Assembly (NCBI RefSeq): GCF_900090045.1
Contig: NC_041787.1
Location: 2,036,001-2,100,000, forward strand
Reading direction: 5' to 3'
Length of the DNA stretch: 64,000 bases
DNA from: Plasmodium malariae
Lineage: Eukaryota > Apicomplexa > Aconoidasida > Haemosporida > Plasmodiidae
The notes under the pieces: generated by a model
The model's database searches: none
Seen by the model: the letters and a program-made list of their open reading frames with translations, nothing else
What the model was told of the DNA's origin: nothing
Shown: positions 1 to 10,692 of the stretch, in pieces
Numbering within the stretch: position 1 is the first letter of the stretch
Layout: each line of letters starts with the position of its first letter
Position numbers and translations under genes: made by a program

Positions 1-1823
1 TAGGTGGTGCTACTAAACTGTTTTCTTTCTTTTTTTTTTTTTTTCTCGTTTTATATAAACTGCATTTGCAGGGGAACGAATATGCGTGTTTATAGAATAA
101 GAAAAAAAAAGAATAAGGAAAAAATGAAAAAACGGAGAATTGCTTCAACCATTTTATTTCATCCAATGTGCGCGTTTAATTTATTTGTTTTTCACTGTTC
201 TATAATAGTAGTTTTATTTTATCATGTTTTATTTATTTTTATTTTTTTTTTTATTTCTTTACCTTTTTAAATATGTACTGTTGAAAATTCACCTGATGAT
301 GGTATATTTTACATTTAAATTTTAAAGCAATTTCTACGATTGGACAACGAATTAACATGACGATTTTTTTATTTTTTCCTAGTATAATGTTCAGGAATTT
401 TTTAAGTGAATATTTAGACAAATGTTGTTAGGAAGTTTACAATTTTGTAAATTTCTGTCTTCAAATTTAATGCACTATTTTAATTCGCAATTCTTACGGC
501 ATGCACATTTGCTTTGTTTTTCATCGTTTTTCATCGTTTTTCTGCGCCTTTCATCAATTTTGTTTATTTTTCTTTGATGTCCTTTTTCCGTTTTGATTTT
601 GTTTTATTCTGTTTTGCATTATTTTTTTGTATTACATTTTTGCTTTACTTTTTTGCTTTACGTTTTTGCTTCAATTTTTTTCTTATTTTTCCTTTCCCCA
701 TTGAAAAGTGTGAGGAAATTAAACGTTATATACGCATAAAATGTGTATAGGAAATTTTGACTTCTTTTGAAAACGACGTTTTCAAAACAAAAATTAAAAA
801 TCAATGTTTCTAAAACATACGTACATTTAACAATAACGTAGAACAAAAACAAATTTCTAGTTAAAAAAAAAAATATATTATTCAGGACATTTTAACTTTA
901 TAACTTGTCAACGTTTTAACCGCTAAACTTTTTAACCGTTTATCTTCACTGTGTGCGTAATTTTATAAACACGTGATATTTACGAATAAATGGAACTTTT
1001 CTTCTAAATAGAAAATTCATGTATTATTTCTTTCTAATTTAAAAAATTAGCAAAGAAATAAATAAAAGTTTACTATATACACTTATTTTTGTTTTACCAT
1101 TATATTACCCTTTTCATTTCTTCCTTTGTATTGCAATAAAAACATGCAAAGTAAACTGTCTTTTGTTTTATATATAACACTGAGTAAAATTATTTAAAAA
1201 ACACGAAAAGTTATGTGAAATTTTTTGAAAACCTCAAGTTTTTTAAAAATTTAGAAATATTTAGAAAACTTTTAAAAACATTATTATAACCTTTTTTTTA
1301 TCTTTTTTTTATTTCTCTATTTATTTATTCATAGTAATTTTATAGGAAAGATAATATAATTTAAAGAAAAAAAAAAAAAAAAAAAAAAAAAACGTAAGAA
1401 TTATGTTTACACAACATAAAACTTATTTTTTTTTTTTTTTTTTAATTATCACTTCTCCTACTGCTATTATTTAAAAAAAAAAAATTATTTTATACTCCAT
1501 TTTTACGTTATTTTTATTTTTTTTGTTTTATTTTGCTTTATTTTATTTATTATATATATTTTATTTTATTTATTTTATCTATTTATTTTATTTATTTTAT
1601 TTATTTATTTTATTTATTTTATTTATTTATTTTTTATTTATTTATTTTTTTTTTTTTTTTATATTTATTTTGGAAAATTTACACAATTGTATTTCATACA
1701 TTGGAATTCTATTATTTTTCTCTACTAAGAATAATTTAAGAAAGGAAAAAAAGTTTACTACATAAAAAAAGTAAAATAGGAAACAAAAAAAGGAACGAGG
1801 AAATATCAAGAATATACGATAAA
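1..1823. other. intergenic, low complexity
   Basis: No gene is supported here. The stretch is made of poly-T, poly-A and TTTA-type runs, for example around 1365-1390 and 1515-1660. Open frames across it are Phe/Tyr/Ile-rich translations of those runs. It probably holds the 3' region of a neighbour outside the window and the 5' flank of the gene starting at 1824. Confidence 0.6.
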
Positions 1824-1847
1824 ATGGATTCAGGTAAGAAGAAATGA

Positions 1848-1918
<71 letters not shown>

Positions 1919-3775
1919 AATGCGTACAAACATACTTATATACGTACACACACCAATGAAGAATAAGGAAGGCACATTAATGTGTGGGTATATATAATGT
2001 GTAAAGAAAAGAAAAATGGAAGGAAAAAATAATAAGTAGAATTTTAAAAAAAGCGTTTTTCTGTATTAAGCTTTTCTGTATTAAGCTTTTCGGTATTAAG
2101 CTTTTCTGTATTAAGCTTTTCGGTATTAAGCTTTTCGGTATTAAGCTTTTCTGTATTAAGCTTTTCGGTATTAAGCTTTTCTGTATTAAGCTTTTCGGTA
2201 TTAAGCTTTTCGTATTAAGCTTTTCGTGTATTAAGCTTTTCTGTATTAAGCTTTTCTGTATTAAGCTTTTCTGTTTTAAGCTTTTCTGTGTTAAGCTTTT
2301 CTGTGTTAATCTTTTCTGTGTTAAGCTTTTCTGTTTTAAGCTTTTCTGTGTTCTTAATATTTTATGCTCATTTGCGTATGCACATATTTGCCATTTTTTA
2401 TCAATTTATTCATTCTTTCACATAATTTGACGCATCATACTATTTCGTACTTTTTTCTTTCCCTTTAAAGAATATCAAGGCTTACTAAACAGCAAAGAAC
2501 GAGAAGATGAAAGTAACGGGGCTCATATAGCCGAGAAGGTTGAAAAAGGAGGAGAAACGATTGAAAATACTTTAATGAAATTAAATGTAAGATATCAAAC
2601 CTTATTTTTTTCATCTGGGGTTATGACTGTTTTTTGCGGTACCATATCATTACTAGAATCTCTGAGATATTTTTATTTTACTAATTTTGTAGTCTCTACG
2701 TTCTTAATGTAAGTTTACATCGTTCAAAAGTGTGCAGTCCGTTGTATATGAAACTACGCGTATGTATGTATGTATGGATGGATAGATGTACACATGTATT
2801 TATATACGTGGGTATTTATGCTTGTGTAGATGTATGCATGCAATACATTGGCCAATCAATCGAGTCATGTAAAGAAGTTAGTGCACGCACCATATGTTCA
2901 TTTAAAGATGTGGGAATAATAGCGAACGCGGAACAGCTTACATTTACAATATATAAACTACTTACACTTCATTCAATTCTGTTTTTTATTGTATTTTTTT
3001 TTTTTTTTTTTTTTTTAATCTCCCTTTCTGCAGAACTATGGGATTAATAATGATGATCTTAGACATCCCAGGAACCCCCAGATGGGCTGCTAAACACAGA
3101 ATTATGATTAGAAAATACATAAAATTTTTAACAAGGTTGACAGGAAAAGCTGTGTGGTTTTTCTTTTTGGGTATGCAGAATGATATCTCTTTAAGGGGGT
3201 TCATACACACGCATGTAGATCCATAAATATGTGCATACTTACATATTACATACATACACACAATTATGTAGTTACTGTTTTATAACACGTGTACCAGTCC
3301 CGCTTTATATATATGCATGCATGTGTTCTCTTTGCGTAAAATGTACTTATTTTTTTTTTTTTTCTTAATAGGCTCAATGTCCTGCCTGAATTTATGGCCA
3401 CATTCTAAAAAAGTGACTTTCTTTAGATCCTTTTGGGTTGTTTTATTTAGCAGTTTCATATTAGCAGTAGCAGTTGTTGGGTTTTTAATAGCTTTAAGAA
3501 AGTCTTTAAGATTAGAAAAATTAAAAAAAACTATCAAGTTAGTTTCAAAGGGGGCTTATATTGATTGTTACAGAAAATATAGTGTAGCTGATCCTGACCA
3601 TGGAATGCAATTTGAAGAGTTTAATAGAATGTGTTCAGATCATACGAATGGTTATATATATTTTGACTTTTTAGATTTGTTTATTATTTTTAATGCTTTG
3701 GATGAACACCAGAAATGTTCCATAAATGAAAGAGAATTTTTGGAGTGGATAAACGGACCTGTGACCTATTTATAA
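1824..3775 (+). CDS. COPI-associated-type four-pass membrane protein
   Basis: Four exons: 1824-1833, 2471-2708, 3034-3170 and 3372-3775, giving 262 codons with matching phases. Donors are GTAAGA, GTAAGT and GTATGC; acceptors end in AAAG, GCAG and ATAG. The product has four hydrophobic segments, at about residues 48-66, 73-93, 118-136 and 146-170. A conserved-looking loop (residues 94-100, DIPGTPRW) and the segment GKAVWFFFLG resemble the COPI-associated protein family (COPI_assoc), which localises to Golgi-type membranes. The cytosolic tail from about residue 180 contains two stretches, DPDHGMQFEEF and DEHQKCSINEREF, that look like degenerate EF-hands. The family call is from recognition, not a search. 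Function in the parasite is inferred to be early secretory traffic. Intron 1 carries a (TA)n run and a 15-bp minisatellite. Confidence 0.8.
2055..2350. repeat. 15-bp minisatellite in intron 1
   Basis: About 20 tandem copies of a unit near CTTTTCTGTATTAAG, with T/G variation at one position and a few indels. Nearly every copy contains AAGCTT. The array lies wholly inside the first intron (1834-2470) of the COPI-associated-type gene. That intron also holds a (TA)n run at about 1856-1918. Confidence 0.95.
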
Positions 3776-4374
3776 ATAATGTACATGTATCAACATATAT
3801 GTGTTTGCCTCTGTACACGTCTTGGTGCATGTATGTATGTATATACATATATATGTTTATATATGTTGGCACATATCGCTGTATATGTGCATATATACAC
3901 CATCACGTACATATGAAAAAAGACTTTATAAGAATTAATATTTTTTTGTATGCTGTTAAGTTTTTGTTTATCATTGTGAAATAATTTTTTTATAAATTTC
4001 AATTTTTTTTTTTTTTTTTTTTTTTTATTCACCTTTTAACATAAAACACAAAAGAAGAAAAGTTGTCAAAATTATATGTTTTTCTTTTTAAACCTTCAAT
4101 TAAATTATTTTTACGAGGTTTTATATTTTGATAAAAAAATTTTAACAACAAATAAAATTATGGATAGTTTTAATTCCTAATATTTTTCCCCACGAGGAGA
4201 GGAAAAGGGAAAATGCCCATTTATTCATAAACATAAATATATATATATGTACATATGTGTACATTTGCCCATTTGCCCATTTGCACACCTACTGAACGTA
4301 AAGCTTCTGCATTTTCTCTGATGATAATAGCATGCAATATCTTTTATAGCCATCATTTATCTTACTGTGCATTT
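3776..4374. other. converg­ent 3' intergenic
   Basis: No gene seen. This stretch lies between the 3' end of the plus-strand gene ending at 3775 and the minus-strand gene whose stop is at 4375. It holds a TATG-type run (3830-3900) and a long poly-T at about 4004-4026. Confidence 0.6.
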
Positions 4375-4696
4375 CTATATTCTATTTAAAATTCGATAAA
4401 CATGTTCAAGAATGGGGAATACACTTATAGCGGATATAAATATAACAAAAAATAGCACCAATGTAATGCACATTTTATACAAATATATTAATTTTTTTCT
4501 TTTAACATTTTTATTGTAAACTCTGCAACTGTATAGTACTAATGAATTGTTCTTTTTCCGGACCATATATTTTTTTTTCTTTTTTTCTTTTGCCAAATAT
4601 TTTAGTTTAAAATATAAAAATTAAATTACTTCAAAGTATGCATTGTCCCTTTAATAAGTAAAAGGAGGGTTACCGAGCTGTTTGAACAAACGGCAT
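4375..4696 (-). CDS. small ER tail-anchored protein, RAMP4/SERP-like
   Basis: Two-exon model on the minus strand: exon 1 is 4696-4674 (starts MPFVQTA) and exon 2 is 4522-4375. The donor reads GTAACC and the acceptor TTGCAG. Phases match and the product has 56 residues. The N-terminal half is basic with a NKNVKRKK segment, followed by one transmembrane helix at about residues 29-48 and a short tail. This layout, and the basic 'KN(V/I)xKR' patch before a C-terminal helix, resemble RAMP4/SERP1, the small protein associated with the ER translocon. The exon 2 frame also extends upstream to an in-frame ATG at 4566, giving an unspliced 63-codon alternative. The spliced model is preferred because it drops a lysine run. 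The family assignment is tentative; the existence of a gene is more secure. Confidence 0.5.
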
Positions 4697-5183
4697 ATGA
4701 ATGTGGATACATCATCGCTTATTTGTATATGTATAGATATGAGTATTTATGGATATATGTATTGAGGAATAAATGTATGTATATATATAATTATTCTTAC
4801 ATATACGTATTCTTCCACCCACGTATTCATACATAAACGTATGTGCAGTTGTACACTCACGCGTACCTGTGTTTCTATAAATACTTATAATTATTTCATA
4901 AGTATGCGTGCCAATTGGTAAAGACGTGAAATGTCGTGGATCATTAGCTTGAAAAACTTGAGAACATATATGGGTAAAACGAATTTATGAAATGGAATGT
5001 TTTGCAAAGGATGGGAGGAAATAAAAAATTACAAATCAAGAATAAATAGCGAAAAAAATCATGCAAAAATTATGAGCTCTTCACATAAATTTTCGTACAC
5101 GTCATACAAAAATTCTTTACAATTGACGAACAGATAATTTACAAATTACTTGCAGAGTCCTTTATAAACTAAAAGTGGATGCT
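4697..5183. other. DDI1 3' flank with unassigned open islands
   Basis: Between the RAMP4-like gene and the DDI1 stop. The stretch 4833-5135 is less repetitive than its surroundings and shows short open frames on both strands. None joins into a convincing gene: a plus-strand pair would need a 36-nt intron, and a minus-strand set overlaps exon 1 of the neighbouring gene. It is most simply DDI1 3' UTR. Confidence 0.4.
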
Positions 5184-6290
5184 TTAAGATGACCTTGCAA
5201 TAATATCTTTTTCAGATAAGAAGGGGATTTCATTGTTATCAATAATTAAGGCATTTTTCTTCAAATCTATTTGGCACTGATGTCTTTTTAATAAATCTAA
5301 TCCAAATATAAAATCAATATCATATTCATCAATAATAGTTAAAGAAACAGCATAAAAATAATTTCCAATTTTAATATCAACCATGTGTATTTTACCTAGG
5401 ATAGATTTTGTGCCAACCCCTTTAGCTATACCTGTAAATCTTTTATCCATTAATCTCAAAATATTACATTTTTCTGCACATTTTTTGGACATTATACTTG
5501 ATTGAGCACCAGAATCCACAAAAGCATGAACAACATTTTTATTTATTTCAACTGGTATATATAGCATATAGACTACTCCAAAAGCTTCAGGAAAATGTTC
5601 TTGAGCTAATGCTAAATTTGAATTAATCTGATTTTTATAAATATTTTCATATATATATTTTTGAGAATCTTCTGATAAAGGATTTTTTAATGCTTTTTCA
5701 TACATTTGTTGTTCTCTTTCTTTTTCTTTTTTTTCTTGTTCATATTTTTCTTTCACTATTTTTTTAATCTCTTCTACATTTTCACTATTTATAGCATCAT
5801 ATAAAGTCTTATCTTGTAATTGTAGAATACTCATTTTATTCTTATCTTTTTTTAAGTCCAACAACAATCCCGTTTCCTTTTTTATGTATTCGTTTTCTTG
5901 AAAAATTCGAAACTGTTCTAGTAAGGCGTTAAATGTTGGGTTATTCATAATATTGGTGTTGTTAGATTGGTTTGGATTGACGGAACTATTTGGAGTATTA
6001 CTACTATTATTATTGTTTGCACCTATCCCTTCAATGGTATTTGGCCCATTGCTTATCAAATCAAGACTCAACTTCTTTCGAACAAATAACAAATCGCCTT
6101 CATTTATGTTCAATTTTTTTATTGTGTCAAACTTATTTAAAGAATTTCCATTATATGTCAATTCATTTTGATTCATATTAAGAGAAAAATCATTCTCAAT
6201 TATGTTCATAATTGTGAACATTTCAGTATCTTCATGTACGTCTAGGCTCGTTATTATCTTGCTATCATCAGATATAGTTATGAACACCAT
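5184..6290 (-). CDS. DDI1: DNA damage-inducible protein 1 (retropepsin-like shuttle)
   Basis: Single exon, 368 residues, starting at the ATG at 6290; a GTG 15 nt upstream only extends the open frame. Residues 1-75 form a ubiquitin-like domain. A spacer follows with an Asn/Ser-rich patch (about 90-118) and a charged helical stretch (about 140-210). The C-terminal domain is a retroviral-type aspartyl protease with the active-site motif FVDSGAQSS, Asp at about residue 259, and later the pattern IDFIFGLDLLKRH. This is the DDI1 architecture. Family knowledge: DDI1 proteins bind ubiquitin and proteasomes, and act as dimeric aspartyl proteases on ubiquitylated clients. The frame ends soon after the protease fold, so no C-terminal UBA domain is present; this may be normal for apicomplexan members. 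Confidence 0.95.
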   Translation of the reverse strand: MVFITISDDSKIITSLDVHEDTEMFTIMNIIENDFSLNMNQNELTYNGNSLNKFDTIKKLNINEGDLLFVRKKLSLDLISNGPNTIEGIGANNNNSSNTPNSSVNPNQSNNTNIMNNPTFNALLEQFRIFQENEYIKKETGLLLDLKKDKNKMSILQLQDKTLYDAINSENVEEIKKIVKEKYEQEKKEKEREQQMYEKALKNPLSEDSQKYIYENIYKNQINSNLALAQEHFPEAFGVVYMLYIPVEINKNVVHAFVDSGAQSSIMSKKCAEKCNILRLMDKRFTGIAKGVGTKSILGKIHMVDIKIGNYFYAVSLTIIDEYDIDFIFGLDLLKRHQCQIDLKKNALIIDNNEIPFLSEKDIIARSS

Positions 6291-6540
6291 TGTAAATATT
6301 TGCACGATCTATGTAGGTACGAGATGCACGTGGGTATATACGTTTGTGTGTATAAAATTATATAGGTGTATGCTATTCGCAGGTTTATATGCACTCATCA
6401 GATAAGAGAATCATGCAAAAAATGTTGTAGTTAATATTCAATTCGGTATTTAATCAGCTTCTTCATATTCCTAACTATGCAACAAAGGATTTTAAAGGGA
6501 ATCTTCCAAATGATCAGAAAAAATATAATAATATAAAAGG

Positions 6541-6690
6541 TTAAAATGAAATAAAAAAATAAAATAAATTAACAAAATGGAATAACAAAATAAAATAACA
6601 AAATAGAATAACAAAATAGAATAACAAAATAAAATAATAAAATAATATAATAAAATAATAAAATAATAAAATAATACAATAAAATAAAAT
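6541..6690. repeat. A-rich AACAAAATAGAAT-type repeat
   Basis: Irregular tandem units such as AACAAAATAGAAT and AATAAAATAAT. They lie in the 5' flank of DDI1 and the 3' flank of the next small minus-strand gene. Translations of this run are not treated as genes. Confidence 0.85.
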
Positions 6691-6998
6691 TTTATTATAC
6701 ATAAAAAATTTAATAAAAAAAAAAAAAAAATTATACAAAAAAGAAAAAAAAAAAAAAGAGGCACAAAGATATATTCAGTGGAGAGAGTTCAAAATGAAAA
6801 AGTATCATGTACGTGTACTTAATGCGTTTTCTCACATTGTACAAGTATATATATATGCACATAAATGTATATTCATATATTTATTAATGAATATGTACAC
6901 ATATTTTTACTGTTGATACGAAACAATTAGTGGTAGGAAAAAAAGAAAAAAAGAAAACGGTGAAACAATCTTATTTTATAATAAGTTTTTTATACTCT

Positions 6999-7668
6999 TT
7001 AGTTGTAATTTTTTTTTTTTTTTAAGCTTTTTCCTTTTTTAAAAGAAAATTTATTATTGAACAAAACATTTGGTAAAAATTGAAGAGGAGTAAAATGAAT
7101 ATAACATTGTGCTAAACGATATAAATACAAAATTTGACAGTACGTTTTTGCTACATAATTATTTAGGAGGAAAGGAAAAAAAAAAAACAAAACACTGAAA
7201 CTTGTGCTCTGGGAGTTTTATTTTACCCTTTTAAAACAGTTTCAAATTTTAGTGATAAAATATTATTAATTTAAATTTTAAAACAAATATAGCATTATAT
7301 GTCTGTGTGTATGCATGTATGTATTTATGTATGTATGCATGTATGTATTTATGTATATATGTATGTATGTATGTATGTATGCATGTATGTATTTATGTAT
7401 GTATGTATGTATGTATTTATGTATATATACATGTATGTATTTATGTATGTATGTATTTATGTATGTATGTATATATGTGTATATATACAACTTTGAACAT
7501 GGCCATTTGGCGTGAAAAATGTTGTACGCTCACGTAACACCCTTTACTGATTGCATTTTCGGAATATAAGACCGTACATTTCACTTATATATTGTTCCGT
7601 AGTCAATTAGTTTATATCTTTACAAAGAGTTACACAAATTGCGAGTTCAGTGTATTAAATTTTCCCAT
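6999..7668 (-). CDS. small basic protein, three exons, unknown
   Basis: Rebuilt on the minus strand. Exon 1 is 7668-7634 (MGKFNTLNSQF), exon 2 is 7541-7489 and exon 3 is 7150-6999. Lengths are 35, 53 and 152 nt, which sum to exactly 80 codons including the stop (79 residues). Donors are GTAACT and GTATAT. The last acceptor has a long T/C tract followed by ATGTAG; the acceptor of exon 2 (AAAG) is weaker. The exons have mixed amino-acid composition (for example RERTTFFTPNGHV and TYCQILYLYRLAQCYIHFTP), unlike the flanking low-complexity DNA. The C-terminus is lysine-rich. No family is recognised. A basic N-terminus and small size would fit an organellar ribosomal or complex subunit, but that is a guess. 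The (TATG)n array sits inside intron 2. Confidence 0.5.
7299..7480. repeat. (TATG)n tetranucleotide array
   Basis: A run of ATGT/ATTT tetranucleotides read as GTATGTATTTATGTATG. It gives open frames in several phases on both strands (MYVCMYV / THTYIHK types) that are repeat translations, not genes. It lies within the proposed second intron of the 79-residue gene. Confidence 0.95.
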
Positions 7669-8124
7669 TAAATTTTACGCAAATTCATGTATGGTATACG
7701 ATAAGCAGTAATATGCGTGCACACACACATACATATACATGCATCTGTGGTATTTATTTTTTGTTTTTGCTTCGGAATAAATGTAAGGAAAAGATTTTAA
7801 AATATTTTATGCACAATTTTACTTGATAAAAAACATATGTCACTTTTTACGCTTTTTCCATATGCTATTGTATATCCGTTACTAGTATTTTTTTTTTTTT
7901 TTTTTTTTGATGAAAAGGGGATTAAGGTTTTTTAAATTAATTTTGGGTATTTGGGCTATAGTATAAGTTAGCAAACTTTATTTTTGTACACACCTAATCG
8001 TTATGATGTTGTTATGTCTCTTTTTAATTTTGAGAATATAATATAATCGAATAAACAAAAAGCAAAAAAATTATAAGATATTTTATAATATTTGTACATA
8101 ATTGTATTTTCATTTGACGGTAAT

Positions 8125-8269
8125 TTATTTCGCGGCACATTTTTTCTGTTGCTTATCTTTTAAAGTATTTTGTTTGATCTGCATAATATTAGTTATATTC
8201 TGCTTCTTACAATCCGGATTCGTATAACACGCTTCTTACAATGAACCTCCTTATAACTGTTGTGAACAT
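8125..8269 (-). CDS. possible 27-residue spliced peptide
   Basis: Minus-strand model. Exon 1 is 8269-8240 (MFTTVIRRFI) and exon 2 is 8178-8125 (IKQNTLKDKQQKKCAAK, stop). They are joined in phase across a 61-nt intron with a GTAAGA donor, a TAACTAAT branch-like sequence and a TATGCAG acceptor. The splice signals are unusually good for this genome. The peptide is very short and basic, so this may instead be a spliced non-coding RNA or the tail of a longer gene. A second GTAAGAAGC donor 30 nt downstream of the first arises from a small duplication. No family is recognised. Confidence 0.3.
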
Positions 8270-9033
8270 AACTTAAAGCTGGCAGGCAAAATGTAATAAA
8301 TAAGAAGTATAAAAAAAATTATCACGATGTATGAATATATATAAATAAAAGATTACATATACTTAAATATATGTTTACTTATACATAAATATATACATAT
8401 ATATATATGTATATATTTACATATATATATATTTATATATTTGCACATATGTATATTTGTGTGAAGTTTCATAAAATGGCGTTTTAAAATATTATAGCAG
8501 CACATCACGCACATTCACGTAAGGATTTATGAGAAGATTGGAAAAAAATTTAGGACGGAAAAATAAATGCCGAGGAAGTCAAATGATTTCAAATACAATT
8601 ATACTGTTTAATTAAAATTATAAAATACATATATGTGTATGTATGCGCATTTGAAATATTTGACATTTTTTTTTTTTTTTTTTTTTTTACGTTACAAGGT
8701 AAAATACAACTAAAAAGTGGAAAAAGCACATGAACTTACTTTTTTTTTTAAAAATATTTATCTGCTAAAAAGGTGTATAAAAATATATTTTTAATTAAGT
8801 ATAAATCGTAATTTAATGATAATTTTTATTCTTTAAGGAAAATTTCTTCTCAAAAAGTATGTTTTTCAAAATTTTTTAAATAATCCTTAAAAAGAAAGTA
8901 CAAAAAAACTATAACAAAATTGAGGAAAAGAAGATTTAGTTCAGAGAATATATAATTTTTTTTCATCCCTTTTTTGTGCTTCCCTTTTGTAATTCCCTAT
9001 TTTTGTATAACTATTATCTTTTTATTTTAACAG
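8270..9033. other. 5' flank of the 9-kb gene
   Basis: AT-rich DNA with TATATG runs and poly-T. It must hold the unresolved first exon of the plus-strand gene described next. Candidate starts are an ATG at 8529 (MRRLEKN) and one at 8569 (MPRKSNDF), but neither has a strong donor in the right phase. Confidence 0.4.
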
Positions 9034-9293
9034 ATGACGATCAGCAACAGGAGCTTCGTATATTCTTTGCAGCATTTACTAACTTTATGTTACACTTAAA
9101 AGTTTCAACGCTGATATTATTATTCATTTAGTGTGATTTTTTTTTTTTTTTTATAATTATTTTTGCATTGATTGTCTCTTTCTTTTGTGTATGTTTCATA
9201 TATTCGCTATATAAATTTGTTAAATTCATGCCCTCTTTTATGTTTTTTATTTGCTTTATTTTAATAGTAATCATTATAATATTTTTATGTCTG

Positions 9294-9334
<41 letters not shown>

Positions 9335-10094
9335 ATAGACAGACGAGCAAATATAAAAAATGCTGTGAAAAGTACGCATATATTATTGTGTCATTTGAAG
9401 GGATATAACACAGCGTATAAAAAATATGTATGTGCATATGGGAAGAATTTTATAGTTCACAAGAATCAATTTTCAATTTATGCAAAGAACAAATCAGATG
9501 AGTGTAACACAAGTGAGGAGCATAGTGATGATGACAATGACAAACTATTTTTAAATGATAACGAAAGTGAAAATGATGCAGAAGAAGAACAGGAGGAAAA
9601 ATATTCAAAAACAAAAAGGCCTTGTAATAACTCAGAAAATAGCGATCAGATTAATAAACATATTTCCGACAAACAAAATTTTAATGAACAAGTTATAAAT
9701 TCTCCCACGGAGATAACAAAAAAGAGCAAATACGACTCGGATGTGATCCTAATGTATGATGGCGAATGAAAAAAAAAAAAAAAAAAAAAAAAAAAGATGA
9801 GAAAGATAACGTTATAGTGACCTATAACAATGCGAAAAAAGTTGCAAATGTGTACATAAATACGTACATGTAATGTACATACATATTCATACTTATGTGC
9901 GGAGATATACCCGATGGAACATTCTGGCAATTTATGTTATTCTTAGATACGAAGACTTGCCACATTTATCCAGTGATATGCTTAGTCCCCATTTGAGCGA
10001 GGAAGAAATAGAACAAGTAAACTCAGGAATACCCGATTTCCCGTACGATAATTACTCTAATAATATTGCTTATAACAAGAAGATAAAGAAATAG
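9034..10094 (+). CDS. acidic conserved-looking protein, 5' exon unresolved
   Basis: At least three exons: 9034-9057 (reads DDQQQEL after one carried base), 9339-9753 and 9947-10094. Donors are GTATAT and GTATGA; acceptors end in AACAG, ATATAG and TCTTAG. The first of these exons is preceded by a clear acceptor, so a coding exon upstream is expected but not located. The middle part is mixed in composition (HLKGYNTAYKKYVCAYGKN), followed by an Asp/Glu-rich tract and a Ser/Asn-rich region. The last exon gives IYEDLPHLSSDMLSPH and ends in a lysine tail. The donor at 9754 bypasses a stop at 9767 and a poly-A run. No family is recognised. Confidence is high that exons 2 and 3 are coding and low for the start. 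Confidence 0.65.
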
Positions 10095-10692
10095 TACTCA
10101 GAATGGGCCTATTAATTTACAATTAATGCGTACCTTTGAGCACTTGTTAATTTGTTTTTCTCCTTTTTGCTTTATCTATCTCTATATATCTTTTTTTTTT
10201 TTTTTTATGTTATTGTTGTTTGCTCAAAAGACGGGAAACCATCTTCTTTTGTTATTAAAAAGAATTACATGTGTAATTCGTAAAGGTAGGCATTTCGCCT
10301 TAGCAATTTTTATGCACAAAAAAAAAAAGAAAAAGTAATAGTACGAGTTGATTGGAGATGGTACAAAATAATACAAAAGATTGAATATTCAAGTCGCTTG
10401 TCAAGAAAAAGAATTAAAATTTTCTCTTATCTCTTATCTCAAAAATTAAAAAAAAAAAAAAAAAAACTCCTTATGGATGTATTTTTCTCTTCATGATGAA
10501 AAAGGGTGAACCTTAACATGTGCATGTTTTAATGTAACTAATGTTGTTTATGCTCCGTCTAATTCTGTTTTTCTTCTTAGGCATATTTTTTTTTGAAGGG
10601 AATGTTTAGTATCGTATTTTACAGGATTGTATCTATAAATGATATATTTATCTTTTAATATTATTTTTGCCACTTGACATAGTTTTTATTAA
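10095..10692. other. convergent intergenic
   Basis: Nothing gene-like seen between two convergent 3' ends. It contains poly-T and poly-A runs and an ATG-less Phe/Leu-rich open frame. Confidence 0.6.

Noticed and set aside
4651..5105. Minus-strand exon chain reading NDPRHFTSLPIGTHTYEI and DDVSTFICRLFKQLGNPPF
   Set aside because: It can be joined in phase, but it overlaps on the same strand exon 1 of the better supported RAMP4-like model and needs a seven-base first exon.
4931..5135. Plus-strand ORF pair MSWIISLKNLRTYM and WEEIKNYKSRINSEK
   Set aside because: Joining them requires a 36-nt intron, below the usual size in Plasmodium; the region is probably DDI1 3' UTR.
7278..7537. Open frames of Met/Tyr/Val/Cys or Thr/His/Tyr/Ile periodicity
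   Set aside because: Translations of the (TATG)n array; no normal composition.
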